Assembly (NCBI RefSeq): GCF_000213805.1
Contig: NC_015556.1
Span: 4,727,001 to 4,791,000, forward strand
DNA: 64,000 nt
Reading direction: 5' to 3'
Origin: Pseudomonas fulva 12-X
GTDB taxonomy: Bacteria > Pseudomonadota > Gammaproteobacteria > Pseudomonadales > Pseudomonadaceae
Below, piece by piece: positions 20,326 to 29,523 of this stretch. Positions within the stretch are counted from its first letter, which is position 1; each line of letters begins with the position of its first letter. The position numbers were made by a program, and so were the translations under genes. The notes under the pieces are model-generated. The model was not told the DNA's origin, ran no database searches, and was given only the letters and a program-made list of their open reading frames with translations.

Positions 20326-22119
20326 TCAGCTCCCCCGCGCCCGCTTGAGCCGATAGGCAAACTGCGCCCGGCTCAGCCCCAGCAGCCGCGCCGCTGCAGC
20401 CAGGTTGCCGGCGCTGCGCTGTAGCGCCTGTTCCAGCAACTGGTTTTCCACAGCTTCCAGGGACAGGCTGGCATCAGGCAAGTCCGGGCAGCCAAGGCGG
20501 GTCAGCAGATCCACCTCGCCGGGCTGTTCCTGGTCTTGTACCAGGCGCCCCTGCTGCAGCAGCGAATAGAATTCGGCAGGCAGTTCCTCGTCGCGGAACA
20601 GGTGGTTGAGGTCGATGGGGGCGCCGTCGTTGCTGGCGATCACCCCGCGCTCGATCAGGTTCTGCAACTCGCGGATATTGCCGGGGAAGCTGTAGTTGAG
20701 CAGCGCCTTGAGGCCGCGCATGGTCAGGCCGACCGGCGTGCGCCCGTAGCGCTCGCAGTAGCGGCGCATGAAGAAATCCACCAGCAGCGGGATGTCGTCG
20801 CGCCGTTCGCGCAGTGGTGGGATATGGATGGGGTAGACGTTGAGGCGGTAGTACAAGTCCTCGCGAAACTCGCCACGGCGCACCGCCGCACGCAGGTCAA
20901 CGTTGGTGGCGGCGATCACCCGCACGTCGACGCTGATCACCGAGGTGCCGCCGACCCGCTCGATCTCGCGCTCCTGCAGGGCGCGCAGCAGCTTGCCCTG
21001 CCCTGGCAGACTCAGGCAGGCGACCTCGTCGAGAAACAGCGTGCCACCCTGAGCACGCTCGAAGCGGCCGGGGCGTGAATGGCTGGCGCCGGTGAAGGCG
21101 CCGCGCTCGACGCCGAACAGCTCGGCCTCGATCAGGCTCTCGGCGATGGCCGCGCAGTTGAGCGCCACGAATGGTCCATCACGGCGCTCGCTCATGCGGT
21201 GCAGGTTGCTGGCGAACAGTTCCTTGCCGACCCCGGACTCGCCACCGAACAGCACCGTGGCCGGCGTGCGCGCCACCCGCTGCAGCGACTGGAAGGCGGC
21301 GTTGAAGGCGGCCGAAGCGCCGATCATGCGGCCTTCGTCGGTTTCTCCCGTGCTGGCCGGCAACGGCTGGTAGGCGGCACGTTCCAGGCCGCTGCCCTCG
21401 CCTTCCTCGGCCGAAGCGTTGAGGTAGCGCAGGTCCTCTTCAACGTCCCCCCAAAGCTCGGCGGTCTTGCCCAGCACGCGGCACACCTGGTGGCCCATGG
21501 CGCGGCATTCCACCTCGCGAAACACCACCAGGCGGCCGAACAGCCCGCTCACGTAGCCGGTGGCGTAGCCGATTTCCATCCAGCAGGCCGGGTCGTTGCC
21601 GATGCCGTAGGCGGCGATATGTTCGTCGTCCTCGTGGGCGTGGTGCCAGAGAAATTCGCCGTCGTAGTGGCCGCGGTCGACATCGAACTCAAAGTGCAGC
21701 GGCTCGACCTTGACCATGCCTTCGAGCCCATGCAGACGGATGCCGGCGGCGAAGATCGAGGCTGGCTCGGCGCCCGCCCAGCGCTGCTGCACCAGGCGCG
21801 CATCGCGGGCGCCGGACAGGTAGCCAACACGGGTGAACAAACCGCGCGCCCGCTCCATGCCAAGGCTGTCGATCAGCTCGCGGCGCAGCGCGCCCAGGGC
21901 TTCACAGTGCAACAACACCATGCGCTGGTCGTTGAGCCAGATGCGCCCGTCGCCTGGCGAGAAGAACAGGCATTCGGTGAGGTCACGCAGGGTCGGCGCG
22001 CTCTGCCAGTCCAGCGCGTCGCTGGCGCCGCGGTAATGGGGCACTTCGGTGATCTGCAACGCATCCAGGGAAATACGACGGGTATCGATCACACACGACT
22101 CCTCGCTTGCGCAATTCAT
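20326..22119 (-). CDS. Sigma-54 activator of the XylR/DmpR type for aromatic catabolism
   Basis: NtrC-class activator of about 597 residues. It has an N-terminal XylR_N plus V4R effector domain (about 45-225, with metal-ligand-type Cys in ACWMEIG and [11 protein letters not shown]). A sigma-54 AAA domain follows, with Walker [10 protein letters not shown] near 293-301, GAFTGA near 341-346 and TLFLDEV near 361. A Fis-type helix-turn-helix is at the end ([20 protein letters not shown]). Ligand-derepressed relatives sense phenols, toluenes or benzyl alcohols. It is divergent from the aldehyde dehydrogenase gene and its promoter. The start is uncertain: ATG at 22119 is preceded by GAGG, but a GTG at 22092 has a better GAGGAG 6 bases upstream. 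Confidence 0.88.
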   Translation of the reverse strand: MNCASEESCVIDTRRISLDALQITEVPHYRGASDALDWQSAPTLRDLTECLFFSPGDGRIWLNDQRMVLLHCEALGALRRELIDSLGMERARGLFTRVGYLSGARDARLVQQRWAGAEPASIFAAGIRLHGLEGMVKVEPLHFEFDVDRGHYDGEFLWHHAHEDDEHIAAYGIGNDPACWMEIGYATGYVSGLFGRLVVFREVECRAMGHQVCRVLGKTAELWGDVEEDLRYLNASAEEGEGSGLERAAYQPLPASTGETDEGRMIGASAAFNAAFQSLQRVARTPATVLFGGESGVGKELFASNLHRMSERRDGPFVALNCAAIAESLIEAELFGVERGAFTGASHSRPGRFERAQGGTLFLDEVACLSLPGQGKLLRALQEREIERVGGTSVISVDVRVIAATNVDLRAAVRRGEFREDLYYRLNVYPIHIPPLRERRDDIPLLVDFFMRRYCERYGRTPVGLTMRGLKALLNYSFPGNIRELQNLIERGVIASNDGAPIDLNHLFRDEELPAEFYSLLQQGRLVQDQEQPGEVDLLTRLGCPDLPDASLSLEAVENQLLEQALQRSAGNLAAAARLLGLSRAQFAYRLKRARGS

Positions 22120-22149
22120 CACCTCGATCTGCGGCGGGCAGGCTGCGGA

Positions 22150-22165
22150 TTGCTCATTTGCTCAA
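22150..22165 (-). promoter_or_regulatory. Upstream activator site for the XylR/DmpR-type regulator
   Basis: On the minus strand TTGAGCAAATGAGCAA matches the XylR/DmpR consensus TTGATCAATTGATCAA at 13 of 16 positions. It lies about 140-150 bases upstream of the start predicted from the -24/-12 promoter, the usual distance for this class. A weaker copy (12 of 16) at 22107-22122 overlaps the regulator's own 5' end. Confidence 0.6.
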
Positions 22166-22274
22166 CAGCAAGCCCTTTAAAACCACACCTGACGGATCGT
22201 AAAAATTCGATGAATACAGCCAGCTTATTGAATTGTTATGGATTATCCGCACCACCCAACACCGCGACACGGCT

Positions 22275-22290
22275 GGGCACGCTCCTTGCG
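22275..22290 (+). promoter_or_regulatory. Sigma-54 (-24/-12) promoter of the aromatic alcohol operon
   Basis: GGGCACGCTCCTTGCG has GG (22276-22277) and GC (22288-22289) separated by exactly 10 bases, and matches TGGCACG-N4-TTGC at all but the first base. The transcript would start near 22301, 47 bases before the aldehyde dehydrogenase ATG. Confidence 0.75.
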
Positions 22291-22347
22291 ATCAGTGTTG
22301 ATGCCACCGGCACCTCACTCAAAACAACAATACTCCAAGGAGACACC

Positions 22348-23838
22348 ATGTCTCGACTGCCGAAATCAGAATCCAACGCCGTCCTGCTGGACGAACAGGT
22401 ATGGGAGGCCAAGCTGTTTTCCGGAACCTGGCGCCCGCCGATGACAGGCGGGCGTAACGAGGTCATCGAACCGGCCACGGGTGAACGCCTGGCTACCACC
22501 GGCCAGGCCCGCGCCGAGGATGTCGCCATGGCCACCGCCGCGGCGGCCGCCCAACAACCGGCCTGGGAGGCCGTGCCGCCACGCCAGCGTGCCGATATCT
22601 TCCTGCGAGCCGCCCAGTTGCTGCAGGTCGAGGCAGACGAATGCGCACTGTTCATCGCCCGGGAAACCGGCGGCATCCTGCCCAAGGCCCAGCATGAAGT
22701 GCGCGAAGCGGTGCTGTTCCTGCAGCTCGCCGCCGGCCAGGTGATGCAGCCCCATGGCCTGGTGCTGCCGAGCAACAGCGGCACCCTGTCCTACGCACGG
22801 CGCCTGCCCCACGGCGTGGTCGGGGTGATCTCGCCGTTCAACTTTCCGCTGATCCTGTCGATCCGCGCCGTGGCGCCGGCCCTGGCCGCCGGCAATGCGG
22901 TGGTGCTCAAGCCCGATCCGCAGACGCCGATTGCCGGCGGCTTCCTGATCGCCCGCCTGTTCGAGCTGGCCGGCCTGCCCGAGGGCGTGCTGCACGTGTT
23001 GCCCGGCGGCGCCGATGCCGGCGCAGCGCTGTGCAGCGACCCGCACGTGCGCATGATCGCCTTCACCGGCTCCACCGCTGCCGGCCGCAAGGTGGCGGAA
23101 ACCGCCGGCCGCCACCTGAAGAAGGTGGCGCTGGAGCTGGGCGGCAAGAACCCGCTGATCATCCTCGACGACGCCGACCTAGAACGCGCCCTGAGCTGCG
23201 CCAGCTGGGGCGCCTTTCTGCATCAGGGGCAGATCTGCATGGCCAGCGGCCTGATTCTGGTGCACGAATCGCTGCACGCGCGTTTCGTCGAAGGGCTGGT
23301 CGACCGCGCCCGGCGCCTGCGCGTCGGCGACCCGGCGGGCGGTGATGTGCAGCTCGGCCCGATGATCAACGAGAACCAGCTGGTGCGTACCCATCAATTG
23401 GTGCTCGACAGCGTGGTGGCCGGCGCCCAGCTGCACACCGGCGGCCAGTACGACGGCCTGTTCTACCAGCCCACCGTGCTCAGCCACCTGACGCCGGGCA
23501 TGCCGGCCTTCGATACCGAGCTGTTCGGCCCGGTGGCCTGCGTGGCCAGCTTCGCCAGTGACGAAGAGGCCATCGAGCTGGCCAATCGCACCGAGTACGG
23601 CCTCGCCGCGGCAGTGATCTCGCGCTCCGTGGGCCACGCCATGGCGGTCGGCGCCCAGCTGCGCGCCGGCATGCTGCACATCAACGACCAAACGGTGAAC
23701 GACGACGGCGTCAACCCGTTCGGCGGCCGCGGCAACTCCGGCAACGGCGGCAGCATGAGCGGCCCCGCCAACTGGGACGAATTCACCCAGTGGCAATGGG
23801 TGACGGTAAAGGACACGCCGCCGCAGTACCCCTTCTGA
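22348..23838 (+). CDS. Aromatic aldehyde dehydrogenase (benzaldehyde dehydrogenase-like)
   Basis: NAD(P)-dependent aldehyde dehydrogenase of 496 residues. The catalytic Cys297 in QGQICMASG and Glu263 in LELGGKNP are both present, with the cofactor motif FTGSTAAGR between. I used the ATG at 22348 because AAGGAGAC lies just upstream; the open frame extends far further but covers the promoter and the divergent regulator. It is close in character to XylC/AreC benzaldehyde dehydrogenases. It follows a sigma-54 promoter and precedes an aryl alcohol dehydrogenase, so it should oxidise the aldehyde made by that enzyme. The exact aldehyde (benzyl, coniferyl or vanillyl type) is not determined. Confidence 0.87.
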   Translation: MSRLPKSESNAVLLDEQVWEAKLFSGTWRPPMTGGRNEVIEPATGERLATTGQARAEDVAMATAAAAAQQPAWEAVPPRQRADIFLRAAQLLQVEADECALFIARETGGILPKAQHEVREAVLFLQLAAGQVMQPHGLVLPSNSGTLSYARRLPHGVVGVISPFNFPLILSIRAVAPALAAGNAVVLKPDPQTPIAGGFLIARLFELAGLPEGVLHVLPGGADAGAALCSDPHVRMIAFTGSTAAGRKVAETAGRHLKKVALELGGKNPLIILDDADLERALSCASWGAFLHQGQICMASGLILVHESLHARFVEGLVDRARRLRVGDPAGGDVQLGPMINENQLVRTHQLVLDSVVAGAQLHTGGQYDGLFYQPTVLSHLTPGMPAFDTELFGPVACVASFASDEEAIELANRTEYGLAAAVISRSVGHAMAVGAQLRAGMLHINDQTVNDDGVNPFGGRGNSGNGGSMSGPANWDEFTQWQWVTVKDTPPQYPF

Positions 23839-23878
23839 CCCACCCGACTGACCCACAACAAGAACAAGAGGACGCACC

Positions 23879-24643
23879 ATGAACCTGCACGACAAGACCC
23901 TGATCGTCACCGGCGCCGCTTCCGGCATCGGTGCCGAAGTCGCCCGCCTGGCGCGCTGCGCCGGCGCGCGAGTGATCGCCCTGGATCGCCACGAGCCGCA
24001 GATCAGCGTGCACGCCTATCACCAAGTGGATCTGGGCGACCCGGCGAGCATCGACCAGGTGATCGCCCGCCTGCCCGGGCGCATCGACGGCCTGTGCAAC
24101 ATCGCCGGCGTACCCGGCACCGCGCCGGCCGAGCTGGTCGGCCGGGTCAACTACCTGGGCTTGCGTCATCTCTCGGAGGGCCTGCTGTCGCGTCTGGCCG
24201 GCGGCTGCATCGTCAATGCCGCATCGATCCTCGGCGCCGAGTGGGCGCAGCGCCTCGACGCCCACAAGGCGCTGGCCGCCACCACGGGTTTCGTGGCCGG
24301 CAGCAATTGGCTGGCCGCCAACCCGGTCGAGCAGGCCACCTGTTACCAGTACTTCAAGGAGGCGCTGATCGTCTGGTCGTACCAGAACGCCTCGCCCTGG
24401 TTCCGCGAACACGACGTGCGCATGAACTGCGTGGCGCCCGGCCCGGTGTTCACGCCGATCCTCGGCGACTTCGTGCAGATGCTCAGCGAGGAACGCCTGG
24501 AGCGCGACGGCCGCAACATGAAGCGCCCGGCCCTGGCCGACGAAGTGGCCGCCGTGGTGCTGTTTCTCTGCTCGGATGCGGCGCGCTGGGTGTGCGGCGC
24601 CAATATCCCGGTCGATGGCGGGCTGGCAGCCAGTTACGTGTGA
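23879..24643 (+). CDS. Coniferyl-alcohol-dehydrogenase-like short-chain dehydrogenase
   Basis: NAD-dependent short-chain dehydrogenase of 254 residues. The Rossmann motif TGAASGIGAE is at 11-20. The catalytic Tyr-x-x-x-Lys lies in CYQYFKEA. The DGLCNIAGVPGT segment and the ending IPVDGGLAASYV strongly resemble CalA (coniferyl alcohol dehydrogenase) as I remember it. AAGAGG lies 7 bases before the ATG. It would oxidise a lignin-type aryl alcohol to the aldehyde used by the gene before it. Confidence is good for the family, moderate for the substrate. Confidence 0.82.
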   Translation: MNLHDKTLIVTGAASGIGAEVARLARCAGARVIALDRHEPQISVHAYHQVDLGDPASIDQVIARLPGRIDGLCNIAGVPGTAPAELVGRVNYLGLRHLSEGLLSRLAGGCIVNAASILGAEWAQRLDAHKALAATTGFVAGSNWLAANPVEQATCYQYFKEALIVWSYQNASPWFREHDVRMNCVAPGPVFTPILGDFVQMLSEERLERDGRNMKRPALADEVAAVVLFLCSDAARWVCGANIPVDGGLAASYV

Positions 24644-24701
24644 GCCTCGCCGAGGCCGCACCACGATCTACGACAAAAACAACAAGACAAGGATCATCAC
24701 C

Positions 24702-25649
24702 ATGCACGCATCACGTCTCTCGGTTCTGACCCTCGGCCTGGCGACCCTGGCGGGCACCGCCCAGGCCTACGACCTGCCTTCCATCAACCTCGGTTCCACC
24801 AGTTTCTACGACGGCGCGCTGCTGCCTGGCGGCCCGGGCGGCTACGTGGTCGAGTACCTGATTTACGGCAAGGCCTCGCGCTTCAACGACCAGCATGGCG
24901 ACAAGCTGCCGCTGCCCAAGCAGGAGATCGAAACCTTCGCGCCGGTCACCCAGTACATCTATCTGGCCCAGCCACTGGCCAATGGCTGGATGCCAGGCGC
25001 CACGGTGATCGTGCCCTGGCTGGCCCACGCAGAAGTGGACGACGGCCTCGACAATGCTGTGCTCAGCTCACGCGAAGGTGTAGGCGACATGGTGCTGGGG
25101 GCCTTTCTGCAATCGCCGGTAAGTACCCGCGCCGACGGCTCGCCGCTGTTCGCCCAACGCATCGAAGCCGAAGTGATTCTGCCCACCGGCGCCTACGACC
25201 GCGACAAGGCGGTCAATCCGGGCAGCAACTTCTGGTCGTTCAACCCCTACTACGCGGCAACCTACTGGTTCACGCCCAGGTGGTCGGTCAGCGGGCGCTT
25301 CTGGTACCTGTGGAACGCCAAGAACCGTGATCCATTAACCTCGTTCGGCGATGTGTCGGGCACCCAGGCGGGCCAGGCGCTGCACGCCAACTTCGCCACC
25401 CAGTACGCGCTCACCGACCAACTGAGCGTCGGCCTGACCGGTTACTGGCTCAAGCAGATCACTGACACCGAGGTCGACGGCCGCGATGTCAGCGGCCGCC
25501 GTGAAAAGGTCTGGGCCATAGGGCCGGGCCTGACCTACAGCTTCTCGAAGGAGACCATCGTGACCGCCAACAGCTACTTCGAGCAGGACGCCGAGAACCG
25601 CACCGAGGGCAACAAGTTCGTGCTCAGCTTCGTGCACAAACTGTTTTAG
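24702..25649 (+). CDS. Outer-membrane protein of the aromatic-degradation (SphA/MetA) family
   Basis: 315-residue outer-membrane beta-barrel protein. The signal peptide is residues 1-22 (cut near AQAYD). The rest alternates aromatic-rich strands, with a C-terminal Phe (VLSFVHKLF) as in outer-membrane barrels. It starts at 24702 with AAGGA upstream; the longer frame overlaps the SDR gene. This family is usually encoded in aromatic degradation operons and is thought to help hydrophobic compounds cross the outer membrane. It is the third gene after the sigma-54 promoter. Confidence 0.8.
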   Translation: MHASRLSVLTLGLATLAGTAQAYDLPSINLGSTSFYDGALLPGGPGGYVVEYLIYGKASRFNDQHGDKLPLPKQEIETFAPVTQYIYLAQPLANGWMPGATVIVPWLAHAEVDDGLDNAVLSSREGVGDMVLGAFLQSPVSTRADGSPLFAQRIEAEVILPTGAYDRDKAVNPGSNFWSFNPYYAATYWFTPRWSVSGRFWYLWNAKNRDPLTSFGDVSGTQAGQALHANFATQYALTDQLSVGLTGYWLKQITDTEVDGRDVSGRREKVWAIGPGLTYSFSKETIVTANSYFEQDAENRTEGNKFVLSFVHKLF

Positions 25650-25670
25650 CGGCCCCCGGCGCGATACTCG

Positions 25671-26687
25671 TCACGGCGCCTTGGCGACGGGCGCAGGCTG
25701 CGCGGCCTGCGCTTCGACGGCAGCTTCCGGACGGCGCGCGTAGCGCTGGGCGAGCACCGCGCAAACCATCAGCTGGATCTGGTGGAACAGCATCATCGGC
25801 AGGATCATCAGGCCGATGCTGCCACCGGCGAACAGCACCTGGGCCATCGGCACGCCAGTGGCCAGGCTCTTCTTCGAGCCGCAGAACAGGATGGTGATGC
25901 GGTCTTCCTGGTTGAAGCCGCACACCCTGCCGAGCAGCGCGGTAATGCCCAGCGCCAGGGCCAGCAGAATGCAGCAGGAGAGGATCAGCAGACCCAGGGT
26001 CGGCCAGGACACCTGATTCCACAGGCCTTCGACCACCGCCTCGCTGAACGCGGTGTAGACCACCAGGAGGATCGAGCTCTGGTCGACGTACTTGAGCCAG
26101 TTCTTGTTGCGGCCAACCCAGGCGCCGATCCAGCGGCGAGCGATCTGGCCGGCGATGAAGGGCACCAGCAGTTGCAGGGTGATCTTGCCGATGGCGTCGA
26201 GCATCGAGCCGCCGCTGCCGTGTACGTCCATCAGCAGCGCCACCAACAGCGGGGTGAGGAAGATGCCGAACAGGCTGGAGGCCGCCGCACTGCAGATCGC
26301 AGCCGGGATGTTGCCGCGCGCCAGCGAGGTGAAGGCGATGGCTGACTGCACGGTGGCCGGCAGCGCGCACAGGTAGAGCATGCCCAGGTACAGCTCGGTG
26401 CCGATCAGCGGCGACAGCAGCGGCTTGAGCGCTAGGCCGAGCAGCGGGAAGAGGATGAAGGTGCAGCTGAATACCAACAGGTGCAAACGCCAGTGGCCGG
26501 CGCCGGCGAGGATCGCCTCGCGCGACAGCTTGGCGCCGTGCAGGAAGAACAGCAGGGCGATCGCCAGGTTGGTGATCCAGCCGAACGCCACGGCCGCCTG
26601 GCCGCTGACCGGCAGGAAGGTGGCGGTTAGTACGACGGCGATCAGCGTCAGGGTGAAGTTGTCGGGCAGTAAACGGGAACGGGCCAT
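25671..26687 (-). CDS. Bile-acid:sodium-symporter-like membrane transporter (SBF-like)
   Basis: Inner-membrane transporter of 338 residues with about ten hydrophobic segments. The SBF-like family features are visible (AIALLFFLHGAKLSREAI, CALPATVQSAIAFTSLARGN, ILFCGSKKSLATGVPMA). The start at 26687 has GGAG 8 bases upstream; 17 codons further out the frame is hydrophilic and unsupported. It is convergent with the aromatic operon and divergent from an AraC regulator, with 96 bases between them. The substrate is unknown; an organic acid is plausible from the family. Confidence 0.82.
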   Translation of the reverse strand: MARSRLLPDNFTLTLIAVVLTATFLPVSGQAAVAFGWITNLAIALLFFLHGAKLSREAILAGAGHWRLHLLVFSCTFILFPLLGLALKPLLSPLIGTELYLGMLYLCALPATVQSAIAFTSLARGNIPAAICSAAASSLFGIFLTPLLVALLMDVHGSGGSMLDAIGKITLQLLVPFIAGQIARRWIGAWVGRNKNWLKYVDQSSILLVVYTAFSEAVVEGLWNQVSWPTLGLLILSCCILLALALGITALLGRVCGFNQEDRITILFCGSKKSLATGVPMAQVLFAGGSIGLMILPMMLFHQIQLMVCAVLAQRYARRPEAAVEAQAAQPAPVAKAP

Positions 26688-26783
26688 GGGCAGGACTCCG
26701 GGCAGGCGATGGCAAAGTTGCCACAGAAAGGGCGCCACTCTACCCTGAGCGGCAATTGCCGACTAACGCCATAAAGCCAGATC

Positions 26784-27575
26784 ATGTCGCCTAACGGACA
26801 AAACAGCATTGCCGAACGCAGTATTCCCCAGCTGGAACGCCTGCCCCGGCCGCTTTATGCGCGCAACGAGTCGCTACAGCGCCAGACCGGCACGCCGCGC
26901 CACAGCCACCCGTGGGTGCAGCTGACCTACGCCATCCAGGGCGTACTGCACGTGCGCACCGCCGCCGGTAGTTTCGTCGCGCCGCCACAGCGGGCCATCT
27001 GGATTCCCGCCGGCCTGGAACACGAGGTGCTGAGCTCGCCAAACACCGAAATGCGCAGCCTGTATCTGCAAGACGAGAACCCCGAAAGCGTCGCCGAGAG
27101 CTGCCGGGTACTGGGCGTGGATGCGCTGACCCGCGAATTGATCCGCAGCTTCTGCGAACTGCCGGTGGAGTACGACGAGGATGGCCCGGATGGGCGCCTG
27201 GCACAGGTGCTGCTCGACCGCCTGCGCGCGGCGCCGGAGGTGCTGTTGTCGCTGCCGCTGCCGAGCGATGCGCGGCTGAAGAAACTCTGCAGCCGCCTGC
27301 AGAACAGGCCCGACAACGACCGCACCCTGGCCGCCTGGGGTGACGAGCTCGGCGTGTCGGAAAAGACCCTCAGCCGCCTGTTCCTGCGCGATACCGGCCT
27401 GACTTTTCGCGCCTGGCGCCAGCGCCTGCGCCTGCTCGGCGCGCTGACCCCGCTGGAGCGCGGCGAGCGGGTCACCGATGTCGCTCTGCTCTGCGGCTAC
27501 GACTCCACCTCGGCCTTCATCGCCGCCTTTCGCCAGCAATTCGGCGCTACGCCGGGCGAGTTCTTCAGCGGCTGA
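26784..27575 (+). CDS. AraC-family regulator with cupin sensor
   Basis: 263-residue transcription regulator. The N-terminal cupin (HSHPWVQLTYAIQGVLHVRT) is followed near 160-260 by an AraC helix-turn-helix pair (LAAWGDELGVSEKTLSRLFLRDTGLTFRAWRQ, then VTDVALLCGYDSTSAFIAAFRQQFG). It is divergent from the SBF-like transporter gene and probably controls it, as similar cupin-AraC proteins control adjacent exporters. No ligand can be inferred. Confidence 0.85.
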   Translation: MSPNGQNSIAERSIPQLERLPRPLYARNESLQRQTGTPRHSHPWVQLTYAIQGVLHVRTAAGSFVAPPQRAIWIPAGLEHEVLSSPNTEMRSLYLQDENPESVAESCRVLGVDALTRELIRSFCELPVEYDEDGPDGRLAQVLLDRLRAAPEVLLSLPLPSDARLKKLCSRLQNRPDNDRTLAAWGDELGVSEKTLSRLFLRDTGLTFRAWRQRLRLLGALTPLERGERVTDVALLCGYDSTSAFIAAFRQQFGATPGEFFSG

Positions 27576-27576
27576 C

Positions 27577-28356
27577 TCAGCTGCTACGGCGCACCTGCAA
27601 GCCTGAATAGCCGTGATCGCCCGGCTCACCACCGAGCACCAATTGGCCGCTGTCGGCCAGTTCGCGGGCACGCCAGAACAGGAAGAAGTCGGTGGCGAAG
27701 AAGCCGTCGCAGCGCGCCATCACCTCGGCCATCACCCGCGCCAGGGGTTGTGGCTCGGCGCGAGCGTGGCGCAGCAGCGCCGCGTCGATGGCCTGGTAAT
27801 CCTCGGCGCTGAATGCGCCGGCCTGCCAGCGATGGATCAACCCGCCATCGGCGACTGCGGCGCGCCACTGCGCCGCCAGCTCGGCGAGACGTTCAGGGCC
27901 GACCGGCTGCGGATTGGCCAGCTCCAGTAGCGCCTGCGGCGCGTGCATGGCCACCGCCTTGCGGCTCTGCACCCAGCTGTTGCCGGTGCCGCAGGCCACT
28001 TCGATCAAGGGCACGTCGCTACCTTCAAGAGCATGGGCCACCCGCGCCAGCAGCAATTGCTCGCTGGCGCTGTCGCCGTGCCAGACGGTCACCGGCCGCT
28101 CCTGGCGGGCCAGATTGGCGAGCCACCGCGCGTCGGCGGGCAGGTCTATGGCAAAGTCCGGCACCGGCGTCACCCCGACTGGCCATACCGCGCGCCAGAA
28201 CGCCGCGCGGGCCGCACAGGGCGGGGCGTCGACATCGACCAGCGGGCCGACGGCCAGGTCGTCGCGCAGCACGCGTAGGCCAGCCTCGGTCGCCTCCGGG
28301 CCGATCACATGGCTCACGCCAGCGACGGCGTTGTCACCGCAGACCAGATGCCACAT
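27577..28356 (-). CDS. DUF1835 domain protein
   Basis: 259-residue cytoplasmic protein. The N-terminal DUF1835 motifs are visible (LVCGDNAVAGVSHVIG and LRVLRDDLAVGPL). The C-terminal half is variable and ends in a helical DUF3658-like region. The ATG is preceded by a very strong GAGGAGGATGAGGT. It faces the AraC gene tail to tail, 1 base apart, and follows the secreted unknown by 22 bases in the same direction. No function is established for the family. Confidence 0.75.
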   Translation of the reverse strand: MWHLVCGDNAVAGVSHVIGPEATEAGLRVLRDDLAVGPLVDVDAPPCAARAAFWRAVWPVGVTPVPDFAIDLPADARWLANLARQERPVTVWHGDSASEQLLLARVAHALEGSDVPLIEVACGTGNSWVQSRKAVAMHAPQALLELANPQPVGPERLAELAAQWRAAVADGGLIHRWQAGAFSAEDYQAIDAALLRHARAEPQPLARVMAEVMARCDGFFATDFFLFWRARELADSGQLVLGGEPGDHGYSGLQVRRSS

Positions 28357-28378
28357 ACCTCATCCTCCTCGTCGCGGG

Positions 28379-29452
28379 TTAAGGGCTGAGCTTGACCGCC
28401 AGCGCGCGCTTTTCGCCCTGTTGCCAGGTGCCGGTCAGGCTGCCGTCGGCCTGGAATTCGAGTTCGAAGCGCGCCGGCGGTTCGCCGCTTTCGTGCAGGG
28501 TGAGCGAATCCTGCTGGAATTCACCGCCCAGCTCGATGTACTTCGCGTGTTTGTCGTAGAAGTAGCTGGCGGTCAGGCTGCGGTCGCTATACAGCTGCTC
28601 GATCACCAGGGTGATCGGATAGGCGCCGAGGCTGCCCTGGTAAACGCCCTGCGCCATGCTATTGGCCGGCAGGGCGCAATCGCTGCGTTTTTCCAGCAGC
28701 AGGCAGCGGCCATAAGGGCTCATGTCGGCGCTCAGGGCCTGGTAGCTGATGCTCTCGGGAAACTCGCCAAGCTCGTCCAGCGCGCGGCTGGCGTGGTTGG
28801 CGCAGCTGCCGCCAATCACCGTCATGCTGTCTGCGCCCAGCTGTAGGCGGTCGAAGTCGAAGCTGGCCTCGCCGAGGCTCTCCAGGCATTCGCTGTACAG
28901 GGCGCGCTGGTCTTCCTGCTGCTGCTCGTCGTCACTCAGCTCGTCCGGGTCCACCGGCTGGCTGGGCGGCATGGCCTTGAGGAAGTCCTGCATGCGTTTG
29001 GCCCGTTTGCCCTGCAGCTCGGCTTGCAGACGCGCCAGCCCTTCAGGAGTGAGCAACTGTGCCAGGCCGATGGGTCGCCCGCTGGCCAGGTCGAAGTTGT
29101 AGGCAGTCGAGTTCTCGCTGCTGTAGGCGGCGGTGTACTCGCTGTCGACGTTCAGCGACATATAACCCGGGCCCTGACCGACCAGCTGATAATCGAGACT
29201 GTTCACGCCGCCGATTTCGCCCTCCTTGGGCCGCACCTTCTCGAACGGCGACTTGGCGAAGCGGCCGGGCAACGCCTGCAGTTCGCGCACATGCAGGAAG
29301 GTGTTGATGCGCGCAATGGCCGGGCTGTCGCCGACCAGTAGCGGGAAACGGTAGGTTTCCCAGTCGCTGCGCTTGTCGGTGAGATCGTCGATACGCACAT
29401 CGGCCAGTGCCGGCAGGGCGATGGCGAGCAGGGGCAGTAGCAGCAGACGCAC
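28379..29452 (-). CDS. Secreted protein of unknown function
   Basis: 357 residues with a signal peptide of about 17 residues (cut after LPALA). It starts with GTG at 29452, AAGGA upstream. The mature part is acidic and has paired Cys (YSECLES, GGSCANHA, GRCLLLEKRSDCAL) that could form disulfides. Its middle section (SLDYQLVGQGPGYMSLNV) has a DUF3298-like look, but I do not recognise the family with confidence. It is probably co-transcribed with the DUF1835 gene. Confidence 0.65.
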   Translation of the reverse strand: MRLLLLPLLAIALPALADVRIDDLTDKRSDWETYRFPLLVGDSPAIARINTFLHVRELQALPGRFAKSPFEKVRPKEGEIGGVNSLDYQLVGQGPGYMSLNVDSEYTAAYSSENSTAYNFDLASGRPIGLAQLLTPEGLARLQAELQGKRAKRMQDFLKAMPPSQPVDPDELSDDEQQQEDQRALYSECLESLGEASFDFDRLQLGADSMTVIGGSCANHASRALDELGEFPESISYQALSADMSPYGRCLLLEKRSDCALPANSMAQGVYQGSLGAYPITLVIEQLYSDRSLTASYFYDKHAKYIELGGEFQQDSLTLHESGEPPARFELEFQADGSLTGTWQQGEKRALAVKLSP

Positions 29453-29523
29453 GGCAGGTCCTTATTGCAGTCACGGGAGGCCGGCAGTATCCGCCAGGCC
29501 CAGCGCGAACTCCAGACGCCGGG

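Noticed and set aside
21079..22347. Upstream extension of the aldehyde dehydrogenase frame
   Set aside because: The extension covers the divergent sigma-54 regulator and the promoter. The ATG at 22348 has a strong ribosome-binding site and the proper family start.
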